Positions 7,821-15,295 of a DNA stretch of 33,253 bases are shown piece after piece. How positions within the stretch are numbered: the stretch's first letter is position 1; every line of letters starts with the position of its first letter. The translations under genes and the position numbers were made by a program. Source of the DNA: Sulfitobacter sp. (GTDB taxonomy: Bacteria > Pseudomonadota > Alphaproteobacteria > Rhodobacterales > Rhodobacteraceae); NCBI GenBank assembly GCA_024637305.1, contig JAGXFI010000145.1:1-33253 (forward strand), written 5' to 3'. The notes beneath the pieces are model-generated. The model had not been told where the DNA came from, made no database searches, and worked only from the letters and a program-made list of their open reading frames with translations.

Positions 7821-8215
7821 CTATGCAAAAGTTGTCTGGTCGCGGTGGAAGTCATGGCGGGTCACAACGGACTGGATCTGGCAAAATTCCCATCCGCTGG
7901 GATAGGTTCTGAAAAGGCTGGTGTTTTGCGCCGCCGGATCAGGGGTCAGGACAGCCGCCGCCGCTCCATCGCCGAACAGGGCGGCTGTTTCGGGATCGGT
8001 TTTTCAGGGCAGCGTCCGGCTCGCCACCTCCGAGGAGACGATCAGGGCTTTTTCATAAGCCCCGCCCCGCATCATCTTGCCGACCTTGTCGATGGCGCAG
8101 AGGAAGGAGAGGCATGTCGTGTTAATGTCGAATGTTTCGATCATCCTGTCTGCGATCCCGAGGTTACCCATGAGGATTGCCGAGGATGTCGGGATTGGCT
8201 GGAACAGCACCGCAA
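7821..8215 (-). pseudogene. 3-oxoacyl-ACP synthase III (FabH-like) fragment with internal stop
   Basis: The minus strand reads QPIPTSSAILMGNLGIADR, then MIETFDINTTCLSFLCAIDK and YEKALIVSSEVASRTLP. It then meets an in-frame TGA and continues in the same frame with KTDPETAALFGDGAAAAVL, ending TRHDFHRDQTTFA. This is the central part of a KAS III (FabH-type) enzyme, with the active-site Cys in the DINTTCLSF motif. The TGA stands where family members usually have Trp (TLPWKTDPE). Both ends are missing, about 130 of 330 codons remain, and the right end abuts IS66 sequence. It is dead. Its origin could be a lipid or secondary-metabolite gene. Confidence 0.75.
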
Positions 8216-8341
8216 AGGCAAAAACGATCAGATCAAACTCGCCGATATCCGGCTGGAAAAGCTGATGGCGGACTTCAAGCGGGCGCAGTTTGGTTCCAAA
8301 TCCGAGAAGGTTGATCCAGATCAGTATCAATTGGCTCTGGT
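8216..8341 (+). pseudogene. IS66-family TnpC transposase, N-terminal fragment
   Basis: The frame reads KNDQIKLADIRLEKLMADFK then RAQFGSKSEKVDPDQYQLAL. This is the leucine-zipper-like N-terminal segment of IS66 TnpC, with its RAQFG-x-x-SEK motif. After QLAL the similarity stops, so the DDE domain is absent. It lies directly against the FabH fragment, suggesting that an insertion or deletion at the IS end removed the rest of both genes. Confidence 0.72.
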
Positions 8342-8848
8342 GTTTCAACCCAAAATCAAACGAGGTCGCCACAAAACGCGGCCAGCGCATCGGGCCGAAA
8401 CTTCGATCGTGACTGAAATTTCGGTGTAGGCGATCTGAATAGAGCAGATTCTTAGCCAATTGGCGCGTGTGGCAGAAGGAACACTTCTCAAGTCGTGAAA
8501 TTGCGCGCAACTCAGGTCATTAGAATGACTTTCGCATTCTACCGAGGGCCAGATTTCACTCCCATGACTTTCAGCACATCATCTTTTCCGGTCTTGAAGA
8601 CGCCCAAACCATCCGTGACACGTCGGACGGCAGATACGCCAGAGCGGTAACGACCGCCCAGAGGGTGTTGCCATCGAGGTATCCTGTTGGCGACCCTGCA
8701 CACCCCCCCTACCGAGATCCCGTCCTCAACCTCCATCCCGGACCGCGGTCCCTCCCCTGCTTGCATCCCTCCTTGAAATTCCCTGCCTTGTATTGCCGCG
8801 CAAAACTGCGATGAGTTTTGAGGCGAATGCTTTCATGGAGGCTATGAA
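8342..8848. other. intergenic stretch of about 500 bp upstream of the ASCH operon
   Basis: No frame has recognisable motifs. A pyrimidine-rich run (CACCCCCCCTACC, near 8700) precedes the start of the rightward two-gene operon, whose promoter must be here. GGAGG at 8837-8841 is the ribosome site for the TTG start at 8849. Confidence 0.4.
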
Positions 8849-9397
8849 TTGAAAGACGATGACAGACGGATCTATACTGCCCAGGATATGTCAGGGATAG
8901 CGGAGCAGATTTTGGTCCTTGTCGGCAAGATCCGGGAGGCCAAAGTTTGCATTGAAGGGAGCGAGAGCGTCTATTTCAATGTGATAGGTGATGCGATGGA
9001 AGAGTTTCTGGACTTCCCCGATGTCGCGACGCTTACCGAAAGACTGGTTGAAATCCAGAATGATCCAGACAGTGCGCTTGACCCTTCAATTTTCGAGGAA
9101 AGAGAAAGCACTTACAAGACCGACACACCTGAGGAATCTCACATCCTGCAAAGACTGACGCGCAACCGGCTGCGCGCAGGTGAACGCGACTATTCCTTTG
9201 ACGACGTGCACTTCGATCATCTCGGACGCCCGCCGCGCGCTGAGAGGATCATTGACGCGCTTCGCGAAAAGATCAGGGAGCAGGAAACACTGAGCGGTGG
9301 CATCGACCTCCTGCTGGAGAATGTAGCCGCCTTCCAGGAGCTCCACGATGCTTATACTGAGGTACCTAAGCAAGACTTGAAGAAAGAACTCAAATGA
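8849..9397 (+). CDS. acidic protein of unknown function, 182 aa, first gene of the ASCH operon
   Basis: The TTG at 8849 is preceded by GGAGG at 8837-8841. The ATG at 8845 is out of frame and stops after two codons. The product is acidic and probably all-helical, starting MKDDDRRIYTAQDMSGIAEQ and ending PKQDLKKELK. It has no signal peptide or membrane segment. I recognise no domain. Its stop overlaps the start of the ASCH gene (ATGA), so the two are translated together and probably act together. Possible roles are a partner subunit or an antitoxin-like regulator, both inference from the arrangement. Confidence 0.65.
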   Translation: MKDDDRRIYTAQDMSGIAEQILVLVGKIREAKVCIEGSESVYFNVIGDAMEEFLDFPDVATLTERLVEIQNDPDSALDPSIFEERESTYKTDTPEESHILQRLTRNRLRAGERDYSFDDVHFDHLGRPPRAERIIDALREKIREQETLSGGIDLLLENVAAFQELHDAYTEVPKQDLKKELK

Positions 9398-10266
9398 CCG
9401 TAACACGCGGCCTGATCATCGCCGAACCCTGGATCGACCACATACTCGAGGGCCGGAAGGACTGGGAGATGCGCTCCCGGCCAACTTCGGTTCGCGGCTG
9501 GTTCGGTCTTATCCGAAAAGGCAGCGGCACGGTCGTGGGACTCGCTCGGCTCGTAGAGTGTGGCAAGGCGCTCAATCAGGCAGAGATGCTCGCCAGCAGC
9601 GATCGCCACCGTATCCCCGAGGTCATGATACGACGTGGCGAGGTCGCAAAGTGGGTGGTGCCCTGGAAACTCGCCGACATCATCCCGCTCGACCGACCTG
9701 TGCCTTATGAACACAACGCCGGCGCGGTCACCTGGGTCACCTTAAGCCCTAATGTCAGCCGTCAGTTGGCAACGTATCTTGCCCAAGAGCCCCCCACGGC
9801 CGAAATCCAACCGGCGCCCCCGGCCCGAGTGGTCGACCATGTCGCGGCTCTGTCCCCCACCCCAGACACTGCGGCCAATCCGGCCAGGCGGAAAGCTCCG
9901 GATCGGGCACCGATGCCGCCGTTGCCGGAGGGCCACCGCAGAGTGCTCGGCCGGAGCGTGCTGAGTGGAGGCAACATCCGAAACAACCACATGAAGCTGG
10001 CATCGCTCATGCACGCATTTCCCCGGGACGTGATCGGAGGATCCAACAAGACGGAGGCCGCACCACGTAATCTGGAAATCGACTGGGGCGGGCCCGAACC
10101 AGTCATGACAGACATAGACGGCACGAAATCGATCTTTCGCGCCCGAGGATGGGTCCGACGTTTCTTCGCGGCATCAGATGCACATGAGGATGATACCGTC
10201 GTCTTTACCGAAACCGCACCCTACCGGATCAGCGTGCGACTCGAACCAGGCAAGCCGACGATGTGA
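9394..10266 (+). CDS. ASCH domain protein with a B3-like C-terminal domain, 290 aa
   Basis: Residues about 5-120 form an ASCH (PUA-like) domain: GLIIAEPWIDHILEGRKDWE, then MRSRPTSVRGWFGLIRKGSG and TVVGLARLVECGKAL. A Pro/Ala-rich linker follows (about 130-180). The C-terminal part (about 190-285) contains NNHMKLASLMHAFP, IGGSNKTEAAPRNLEIDWGG, TDIDGTKSIFRARGWVRRFF and DDTVVFTETAPYRISV. That pattern resembles B3-like DNA-binding pseudobarrels. ASCH and related EVE domains bind RNA or act as readers of modified bases, and B3-like folds occur in DNA recognition domains of restriction enzymes. No nuclease motif is seen. The 4-bp overlap with the upstream acidic gene implies joint function. The B3 assignment is from sequence pattern only. 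Confidence 0.7.
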   Translation: MTVTRGLIIAEPWIDHILEGRKDWEMRSRPTSVRGWFGLIRKGSGTVVGLARLVECGKALNQAEMLASSDRHRIPEVMIRRGEVAKWVVPWKLADIIPLDRPVPYEHNAGAVTWVTLSPNVSRQLATYLAQEPPTAEIQPAPPARVVDHVAALSPTPDTAANPARRKAPDRAPMPPLPEGHRRVLGRSVLSGGNIRNNHMKLASLMHAFPRDVIGGSNKTEAAPRNLEIDWGGPEPVMTDIDGTKSIFRARGWVRRFFAASDAHEDDTVVFTETAPYRISVRLEPGKPTM

Positions 10267-10632
10267 CACAACAAAGGCCATGTCCTGCGCCCCCGTATAA
10301 AAGCTCTGACATGAGCTACTGCCACACCGGGGAAGACGCAGTTGCACTGGCAATGCGTAGAATACCTCGGCCGCCTTGGGGACGATCAATGCTGCACACC
10401 TGCCGTGGGCCTGTGGGCTGGTTTTCGATGACCCGGGTGGCCACAGGCTGACGTTTCGGTCGAACAGCGAGCAGTCCGACAGATCCGGGATCGGGCGTCG
10501 TCCTGAGGCCTAATACTTAAAAGCGCTGATCACTGCTCCGTGTGGTAGATCCGAAAACATTGAAAAGTTCGCAGTATGGTTCCTGCTTCGATCCGACCCG
10601 CAGTGTCCGGTGTTTTATTGGCGGTAGTGTGG
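10267..10632. other. 366-bp stretch between the ASCH gene and the tRNA, no gene seen
   Basis: Short frames exist on both strands (up to about 70 codons), but none has a ribosome site with a recognisable product. It probably holds the ends of both transcription units, which converge here. No strong hairpin with a T-run stands out. Confidence 0.4.
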
Positions 10633-10709
10633 TGGTGGTCCCGGCGCGATTCGAACGCGCGACCTTTCGCTTCGGAGGCGAACACTCTATCCAGCTGAGC
10701 TACGGGACC
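10633..10709 (-). tRNA. tRNA-Arg(CCG), complete, carried by the island
   Basis: On the minus strand a full cloverleaf of 77 nt can be drawn: acceptor GGTCCCG/CGGGACC, D stem GCTC/GAGT, anticodon stem TTCGC/GCGAA with loop CTCCGAA (anticodon CCG, reading CGG), T stem GCGCG/CGCGC with TTCGAAT, discriminator A and encoded CCA. It differs from the split resident tRNA in the acceptor, anticodon-stem and T arms, so it is not a duplicate of it. It lies 97 bp inside the right att site. A possible promoter upstream is TTGCAA with TATAGA 15 bp on, close to attR. It probably supplies the decoding lost when the resident gene was split. Confidence 0.95.
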
Positions 10710-10717
10710 ACATTTTA

Positions 10718-10759
10718 GGCCAAGTTTCTGTGCGGTTTCTGTGCGATCTCGACTTGGCC
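10718..10759. repeat. tandem 11-bp direct repeats framed by an inverted repeat
   Basis: GTTTCTGTGCG occurs twice head to tail (10724-10734 and 10735-10745). The pair is framed by GGCCAAG (10718-10724) and CTTGGCC (10753-10759). It lies between the island tRNA and attR. Short direct repeats beside the core are typical of arm-type integrase binding sites, which DUF4102 domains contact. The inverted repeat could also fold in the leader of the tRNA transcript. Both roles are inference. Confidence 0.55.
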
Positions 10760-10806
10760 AATCTGATTTCTATATTACCTTTCAACGACTTGCAACCATA
10801 GCAAAA

Positions 10807-10817
10807 TGCCTTCGGAG
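10807..10817. repeat. attR core, 11-bp direct repeat
   Basis: A second copy of TGCCTTCGGAG. Here the inner flank (GCAAAA) is island sequence and the outer flank (GGCAGC) continues as the 5' half of tRNA-Arg(CCG). Confidence 0.85.
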
Positions 10818-10849
10818 GGCAGCGCTCTATCCAGCTGAGCTATGGGTCC
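10807..10849 (-). pseudogene. 5' half of the disrupted tRNA-Arg(CCG)
   Basis: On the minus strand: acceptor GGACCCA, TA, D arm GCTC..GAGC, anticodon stem CTGCC, loop CTCCGAA (anticodon CCG) and GGCA. The sequence then departs into TTTTGC. Acceptor and anticodon stems match the half at 127-171 base for base. The resident promoter should lie to the right of this half, so a truncated transcript may still be made. It lies 50 bp beyond the sufS stop codon. Confidence 0.9.
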
Positions 10850-10899
10850 TTCTAGGGGCGGTATAGCCAGCACGCCTTGCCCCTGCAATGGAAAATCGG

Positions 10900-12120
10900 T
10901 CAAGCAAAGAGATCATGTGCCAGCTCTAGCGCTTCGACCAACGTATCGATCTCCGCTTCGGTGTTATACAGCCCCATCGAGGCGCGGCATGTGGCGTTCA
11001 ATCCAAGATGGGTCATCAGTGGCCCCGCGCAATGTTGCCCTGCCCTTACCGCCACACCTTTCTTATCCAGAATGGTCGATATGTCATGCGCATGCGCCGC
11101 ACCGTCCAACGTCATACTGAAAATTGCGGCCTTGTCCGGGGTTGTTCCCTGAATCTGTAACCAATTGAGACCGCCCAGTTTTTGCACAGCATAGTCCCGC
11201 AACCGGTCCTCATGTGCGGCAATGTTGTTCATCCCCAGCCCCATCATGTAATCCAGCGCGACGCCCAGCCCGATTGTCTGAACAATGCCGGGGGTACCTG
11301 CTTCGAACTTCATCGGCGGATCGTTATAGGTTACGTTATCCTTCGTTACCTCACGGATCATGTCACCTCCCCCGATAAAAGGGCGCATTTCGGCCATGCG
11401 ATCAGCCTTGATGTAGATCGCCCCCGAACCGGAGGGACCGTAGAGTTTATGGCCGGTAATGGCATAGAAGTCACAACCGATTTCGCTGACGTCGACGGGC
11501 ATATGCACCGCCGCCTGCGATCCGTCGACCAGCACCGCGACACCTTTGGCGTGAGCCGCGTCTGTGATGGTTTTTACTTCAACTTTAGTCCCCAAAACAT
11601 TGGAAAGATGGGTTATTGCGATAAGCTTGGTGCGTGGAGTGATAACATCGATCACCTTTTGAGGGTCCAACGCGCCGGTGCTGTCCGTGTCCACCCACTT
11701 CAGCACGACGCCTTGTCGTTCTCTGAGGAAGTGCCAGGGAACAATATTGGCGTGATGCTCCATCACGCTGAGGATGATTTCATCGCCGGCTTCCATACGA
11801 GGCATCGCCCATCCATAAGCAACGAGGTTGATCCCTTCGGTCGTTCCCGAATTCAAGACGATCTCTTGCTCGGACGCGGCACCGAGGAACCTTGCAATGG
11901 TTCCACGCACCGCTTCATATTTGTCGGTCGCCAGGTTAGAAAGATAATGCAAGCCTCTGTGAACATTTGCATATTCCATAGAGTAGGCTTGGTTAACGGC
12001 GTCGATGACCGCTCTGGGCTTTTGCGCCGACGCCCCGTTATCGAGATAAACCAAAGGCTTGCCGTTCACTTCCCGGGCAAGAATTGGAAAATCCTTGCGG
12101 ATCGCGTCTACGTCAAACAT
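10900..12120 (-). CDS. sufS: cysteine desulfurase SufS, 406 aa
   Basis: A group II PLP-dependent cysteine desulfurase, which takes sulfur from cysteine for Fe-S cluster assembly in the cytoplasm. PLP lysine K225 lies in ITGHKLYGPSG, and the persulfide-forming cysteine C364 in RAGQHCAGPLM, the short-loop form of SufS. The N-terminal YLDNGASAQKP and RGLHYLSN motifs are also typical. Its length matches E. coli SufS (406). It is the last gene of the suf operon here. Its ATG overlaps the stop of the upstream YIP1-like gene by 8 bp. SufS usually needs SufE or SufU for activity, and neither gene is in the window. Confidence 0.96.
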   Translation of the reverse strand: MFDVDAIRKDFPILAREVNGKPLVYLDNGASAQKPRAVIDAVNQAYSMEYANVHRGLHYLSNLATDKYEAVRGTIARFLGAASEQEIVLNSGTTEGINLVAYGWAMPRMEAGDEIILSVMEHHANIVPWHFLRERQGVVLKWVDTDSTGALDPQKVIDVITPRTKLIAITHLSNVLGTKVEVKTITDAAHAKGVAVLVDGSQAAVHMPVDVSEIGCDFYAITGHKLYGPSGSGAIYIKADRMAEMRPFIGGGDMIREVTKDNVTYNDPPMKFEAGTPGIVQTIGLGVALDYMMGLGMNNIAAHEDRLRDYAVQKLGGLNWLQIQGTTPDKAAIFSMTLDGAAHAHDISTILDKKGVAVRAGQHCAGPLMTHLGLNATCRASMGLYNTEAEIDTLVEALELAHDLFA

Positions 12121-12703
12121 TTGCGGGAACTCCCAAGCTAGACAAGCCGACCAGTCCGCCGATTAACAGCAATCCGAACACCATCGCTACGGCTGCGAGG
12201 ATGACAACTGCCAGACCGTGCGCGACAGATGGCAGGTGCAGAGCGGCGGAAATGAAATTTACCAGTATCCAAAGGCCAAGCAGCCCTGTCGCGAAGGAGA
12301 AAAGCAGGGCAATCCCCGGAGAAATCGCCATCAGGACGAACATCCCGGCCTGAGCGACAGCGCGCAATATCTGCAACCACACCAGCAGCGCCAGAAGATC
12401 CCCAAGGTCTCCTTTTCCACCGATCGACAATCCGGTCCAGTAGAACGCATGCACACTCAGCACCAGCAACCCGGTCAGCACGACGAAAAAGGCGAGTGGC
12501 GAATTGAAAATCGCGGGTAACGTTTGTGACTCTCCCGTAGTCATGACGCTAAAGTTGAACAATACCGTGTTCAAAATCGCCGCCAGCGCCAACCCGGACC
12601 ACAACACGTCACGCCCCAATTGAAGGGACATGATCTGCGCTGCCGCCTGCTGGGGAGCGCGCAATGTCAGGATCGCAAGATCCGTTAACGCAGCCCTGTT
12701 CAT
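12113..12703 (-). CDS. YIP1-family membrane protein in the suf operon, 196 aa
   Basis: A hydrophobic protein with about five membrane segments in the YIP1-family arrangement (LGRDVLWSGLALAAILNTVL at about 40-60, then four more helices up to residue 190). The ATG at 12703 (MNRAALTDLAIL) is chosen. A longer open frame reaches 12988, but that extension overlaps the neighbour out of frame and looks non-coding. ATGA couples it to the gene upstream, and its end overlaps sufS. A YIP1-like protein within the suf operon is common in Rhodobacterales as far as I recall; its role there is unknown. Confidence 0.8.
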   Translation of the reverse strand: MNRAALTDLAILTLRAPQQAAAQIMSLQLGRDVLWSGLALAAILNTVLFNFSVMTTGESQTLPAIFNSPLAFFVVLTGLLVLSVHAFYWTGLSIGGKGDLGDLLALLVWLQILRAVAQAGMFVLMAISPGIALLFSFATGLLGLWILVNFISAALHLPSVAHGLAVVILAAVAMVFGLLLIGGLVGLSSLGVPANV

Positions 12704-13188
12704 GTACTCGCTCCTTCTGCCGTCAAAAGACCGCTGATCCAGAACCAGCCAAAGATGATGCCCCAAAGAATCCCCACCGATTGCGCCTGCACGCCCGGTC
12801 CGATCAGTCCAGCGACCAGGCCCAACAGAAGGATTGCCGGCGTGGAGGCAAGCAAAGCCCAAAAAAGTGTCATCCGGATGGCAAACCCACTGATCCGCCG
12901 TGCTGCAACGCGCGATAAAACCCAAACCATCGCCGCAAAGAGGTAGAGAAGCAGCGGCATGATGAAAATCCACAGAAATGCGCTCCAATAGAGCCTGACG
13001 GCAAGTGGTCCATAAGGATCAAGCTGCGCCTGACGCGCGTGAAAGGGGGCGCTGGCAACGAATATTAACGCCCCAGCGATCATCACGAAGATCAGCGCAC
13101 TGACCTCGTTCCGACCTTGCGACAGGAAACGCGCCTGCACCCGGGCCGGCCCGCGATAGGTCGCGATGATGTCCCGAGTCAGTGCCAT
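12700..13188 (-). CDS. YIP1-like integral membrane protein, 162 aa
   Basis: The start MALTRDIIATYRGPARVQAR is a soluble N-terminus, followed by four hydrophobic segments: about 31-47, 66-92, 105-129 and 135-154. It resembles the following YIP1-family protein in layout and probably pairs with it. The ATG overlaps the sufD stop (ATGA), and the end overlaps the next gene by 4 bp, so it is part of the suf transcript. Its function is unknown. Possibilities are membrane attachment of the assembly machinery or an unrelated passenger role. Confidence 0.75.
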   Translation of the reverse strand: MALTRDIIATYRGPARVQARFLSQGRNEVSALIFVMIAGALIFVASAPFHARQAQLDPYGPLAVRLYWSAFLWIFIMPLLLYLFAAMVWVLSRVAARRISGFAIRMTLFWALLASTPAILLLGLVAGLIGPGVQAQSVGILWGIIFGWFWISGLLTAEGAST

Positions 13189-14468
13189 CAGTCACGGTGC
13201 CGCGCAAGCCAGGCATCCAAACGCGAGGTGAGTTCCTCTTTCAGCACGTCCGATTGCACCTCTTCGACGGCCTCGGCAAGAAACGCCAGGGTCAACAAGT
13301 TCGTAGCCTCATTTTGGGGAATTCCGCGCGCCCGCAGATAGAACAGCGCGTCTTCGTCAATCGCCCCCGAGGTCGAGCCATGCGAACATGCGACGTCATC
13401 GGCATAGATCTCCAGTTCCGGCTTGGCCAGAAACTGACTGTCCTCGTCCAGCAACAGGGATTGGCTGATCTGGTAACCATCTGTTTTTTGGGCACCATTT
13501 TTGACGAGAATCTTGCCCTGAAACACCCCTACTGCACCATTGCGCAGCACCTTCTTGAACACCTGACGGCTCTCGCATCCGACGGCATCATGCGTAACGA
13601 ACACCGTATCGTCATGGTGAAAATCGCCATCGCCGACACAAACACCGGCAACATGCGCGGTGGCATCATCGCCCGTCAACTCGATCACACATTCGTTCCG
13701 CGTCAGCTTGCCATTCACGGTCATGGTAAACGATTTGAAAACTGATTCCGCGCTGAGCCGCGCAAACATATGCGTCACAGCGCGGCGTTCATGGTCGCGT
13801 CCCTGCGCGCGCACATGGTGAAAGGCTGCGCCGTCACCGATGTCCACTTCCATCACCTTGTTGAACCGCGCCGCAGCCGGCCCGTTTTCTAGCACTGTCA
13901 GCTCTGTCCCTGCATCCAGCTTGATGCAGTGGTGTAGGATTGCATCAGAACTGTCTGATTCATGGGTGTAAATCAAACTTATCGGCTTGCTGACCTTGTC
14001 GGTAACGTGGATTAACAGCCCATCTTCGGCATAGGCGGTATTGAACGCGGCCAATGTGCGCGGGACAGGCGTCTGACCTGCCGCTTCCAGTTTACCATAC
14101 AGGTCCTTGGCCCAATGCAGATCGCTCTGCGCAGTCGCAAGACGTTCGATCTTGACGCCTTCCAGCGTCAGGTCATCCGATGCGTTTTCATCAAAGACAC
14201 CATCGACAAACACGATACGCAGGCGATCCATGTCATCAAAAAGCGGTTTCTCATCATTATGGAATACCGCAGCCGAAGGAGCAGGCATCTGTATCAGCGT
14301 ATCGGGACGGGTGAACTTCCAATATTCGTCTCGGCGATGCGGCAGGCCCAAAGTGTCGAGCCGGCTCAACGCCTCGACGCGGGCAGACCTGGCCCATGGC
14401 TGGTCGGGCAGCTTGCGATCGGCGGTCAGCTCCGTCGCGCTGGATCTGGAAAGTGCAGCTTCGGCCAT
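13188..14468 (-). CDS. sufD: Fe-S cluster assembly protein SufD, 426 aa
   Basis: A subunit of the SufBCD scaffold. The C-terminal half has the beta-helix core of the SufB/SufD family, ending with the conserved C-S-H-G-S/T motif (ADDVACSHGSTSGAIDEDALF) and FYLRARGIPQNEATNLLTLAF. The N-terminal region (RVEALSRLDTLGLPHRRDEYWKFT) is the usual SufD start. Length matches the family (about 420). The start overlaps the sufC stop (TAATG). In known systems SufD pairs with SufB on a SufC dimer to build the cluster. Confidence 0.95.
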   Translation of the reverse strand: MAEAALSRSSATELTADRKLPDQPWARSARVEALSRLDTLGLPHRRDEYWKFTRPDTLIQMPAPSAAVFHNDEKPLFDDMDRLRIVFVDGVFDENASDDLTLEGVKIERLATAQSDLHWAKDLYGKLEAAGQTPVPRTLAAFNTAYAEDGLLIHVTDKVSKPISLIYTHESDSSDAILHHCIKLDAGTELTVLENGPAAARFNKVMEVDIGDGAAFHHVRAQGRDHERRAVTHMFARLSAESVFKSFTMTVNGKLTRNECVIELTGDDATAHVAGVCVGDGDFHHDDTVFVTHDAVGCESRQVFKKVLRNGAVGVFQGKILVKNGAQKTDGYQISQSLLLDEDSQFLAKPELEIYADDVACSHGSTSGAIDEDALFYLRARGIPQNEATNLLTLAFLAEAVEEVQSDVLKEELTSRLDAWLARHRD

Positions 14469-15223
14469 TACGCCACCTCCGCGAGAATGTCCGCGTAACC
14501 GTTATGCTCGACCTCAAGTGCCAGTTCCGGCCCACCGGTTTTCACGATCCGTCCATCCGACATGATGTGAACGACATCGGGTTTGATGTGGTCCAGCAGA
14601 CGCTGATAGTGGGTGATCACGAGAAAACCGCGCCCCTCGCTACGCAAGGCGTTCACCCCTTCGGCGACCAGTTTCATCGCGTCAACATCCAATCCTGAAT
14701 CTGTCTCGTCCAGAATGCACATCTTGGGTTCCAGCATCGCCATCTGGAGGATTTCATTGCGCTTTTTCTCACCGCCGGAGAAACCCATGTTGACGGGACG
14801 TTTCAGCATTTCGGCGTCGATCTTGAGATCCTTAGCCTTGGCGCGAATGACCTTGAGAAAATCGGCGGCGCTCATTTCCTCTTCGCCCCGCGCTTTTCTC
14901 TGTGCGTTCACGGCGGTGCGCAGGAAGGTCATGTTGCCCACGCCAGGGATCTCGACAGGGTATTGAAACGCCAAAAACAGGCCCGCCGCGGCGCGCTCTT
15001 CCGGTTCCATCCCCAGCAGATCGACGCCTTCCAGCGTTGCGGAACCGTCCGTCACCTCATAGCCTGCCTTGCCCGAAAGAACGTAGGACAAAGTCGATTT
15101 TCCCGACCCGTTCGGCCCCATGATTGCATGCACCTTGCCCGCCTCGACCTCGAGGTCGACGCCTTTGAGGATTTGCTTGTCTTCTTCTTGGAGTTTCACA
15201 GAAAGGTTCTTGATGCTCAGCAT
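14468..15223 (-). CDS. sufC: Fe-S cluster assembly ATPase SufC, 251 aa
   Basis: A soluble ABC-type ATPase that drives the SufBCD scaffold. Motifs are Walker A GPNGSGKST, signature FSGGEKKRNEI (the SufC-specific form), Walker B CILDETDSGLD and the H-loop VITHYQR. The start at 15223 (MLSIKNLSVKL) is supported by AGGAG upstream. A longer frame up to 15277 adds 18 unlikely residues. A 180-bp gap separates it from sufB, the only gap of that size in the operon. Confidence 0.96.
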   Translation of the reverse strand: MLSIKNLSVKLQEEDKQILKGVDLEVEAGKVHAIMGPNGSGKSTLSYVLSGKAGYEVTDGSATLEGVDLLGMEPEERAAAGLFLAFQYPVEIPGVGNMTFLRTAVNAQRKARGEEEMSAADFLKVIRAKAKDLKIDAEMLKRPVNMGFSGGEKKRNEILQMAMLEPKMCILDETDSGLDVDAMKLVAEGVNALRSEGRGFLVITHYQRLLDHIKPDVVHIMSDGRIVKTGGPELALEVEHNGYADILAEVA

Positions 15224-15295
15224 GGGAGGCTCCTGATAATTGTGGCCGGAGTGGCAGAAAATGAGGGGGCGATGCAAGACATGATCACGCTGCCC

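Larger units (their letters stand above)
161..10817. mobile_element. 10.6-kb genomic island integrated in the anticodon loop of tRNA-Arg(CCG)
   Basis: The boundaries are set by the two halves of one tRNA gene and the 11-bp core repeat at each end. A truncated tyrosine recombinase lies next to attL, the usual place for an integrase. The interior is a mosaic of intact modules (SbcC/SbcD-like pair, membrane protein, ASCH operon) and debris (IS66 pieces, HU, OLD ATPase and KAS III fragments). Both flanks are ordinary host genes. The island brings its own complete tRNA-Arg(CCG). With the integrase catalytic domain missing, it probably cannot excise by itself. It may be the remnant of a larger element. 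Confidence 0.85.

Noticed and set aside
10724-10745. start of a CRISPR-like repeat array
   Set aside because: Only two 11-bp units in direct contact, no spacers and no cas genes in the window.
10807-10849. second functional tRNA-Arg downstream of sufS
   Set aside because: Only the 5' half is present; the sequence leaves the tRNA after the anticodon stem and the 3' half is 10.6 kb away.
12704-12988. N-terminal extension of the YIP1-family gene (95 extra codons)
   Set aside because: It overlaps the neighbouring membrane-protein gene out of frame, and the translation is His/Trp/Gly-rich without family character; the ATG at 12703 is coupled by ATGA.
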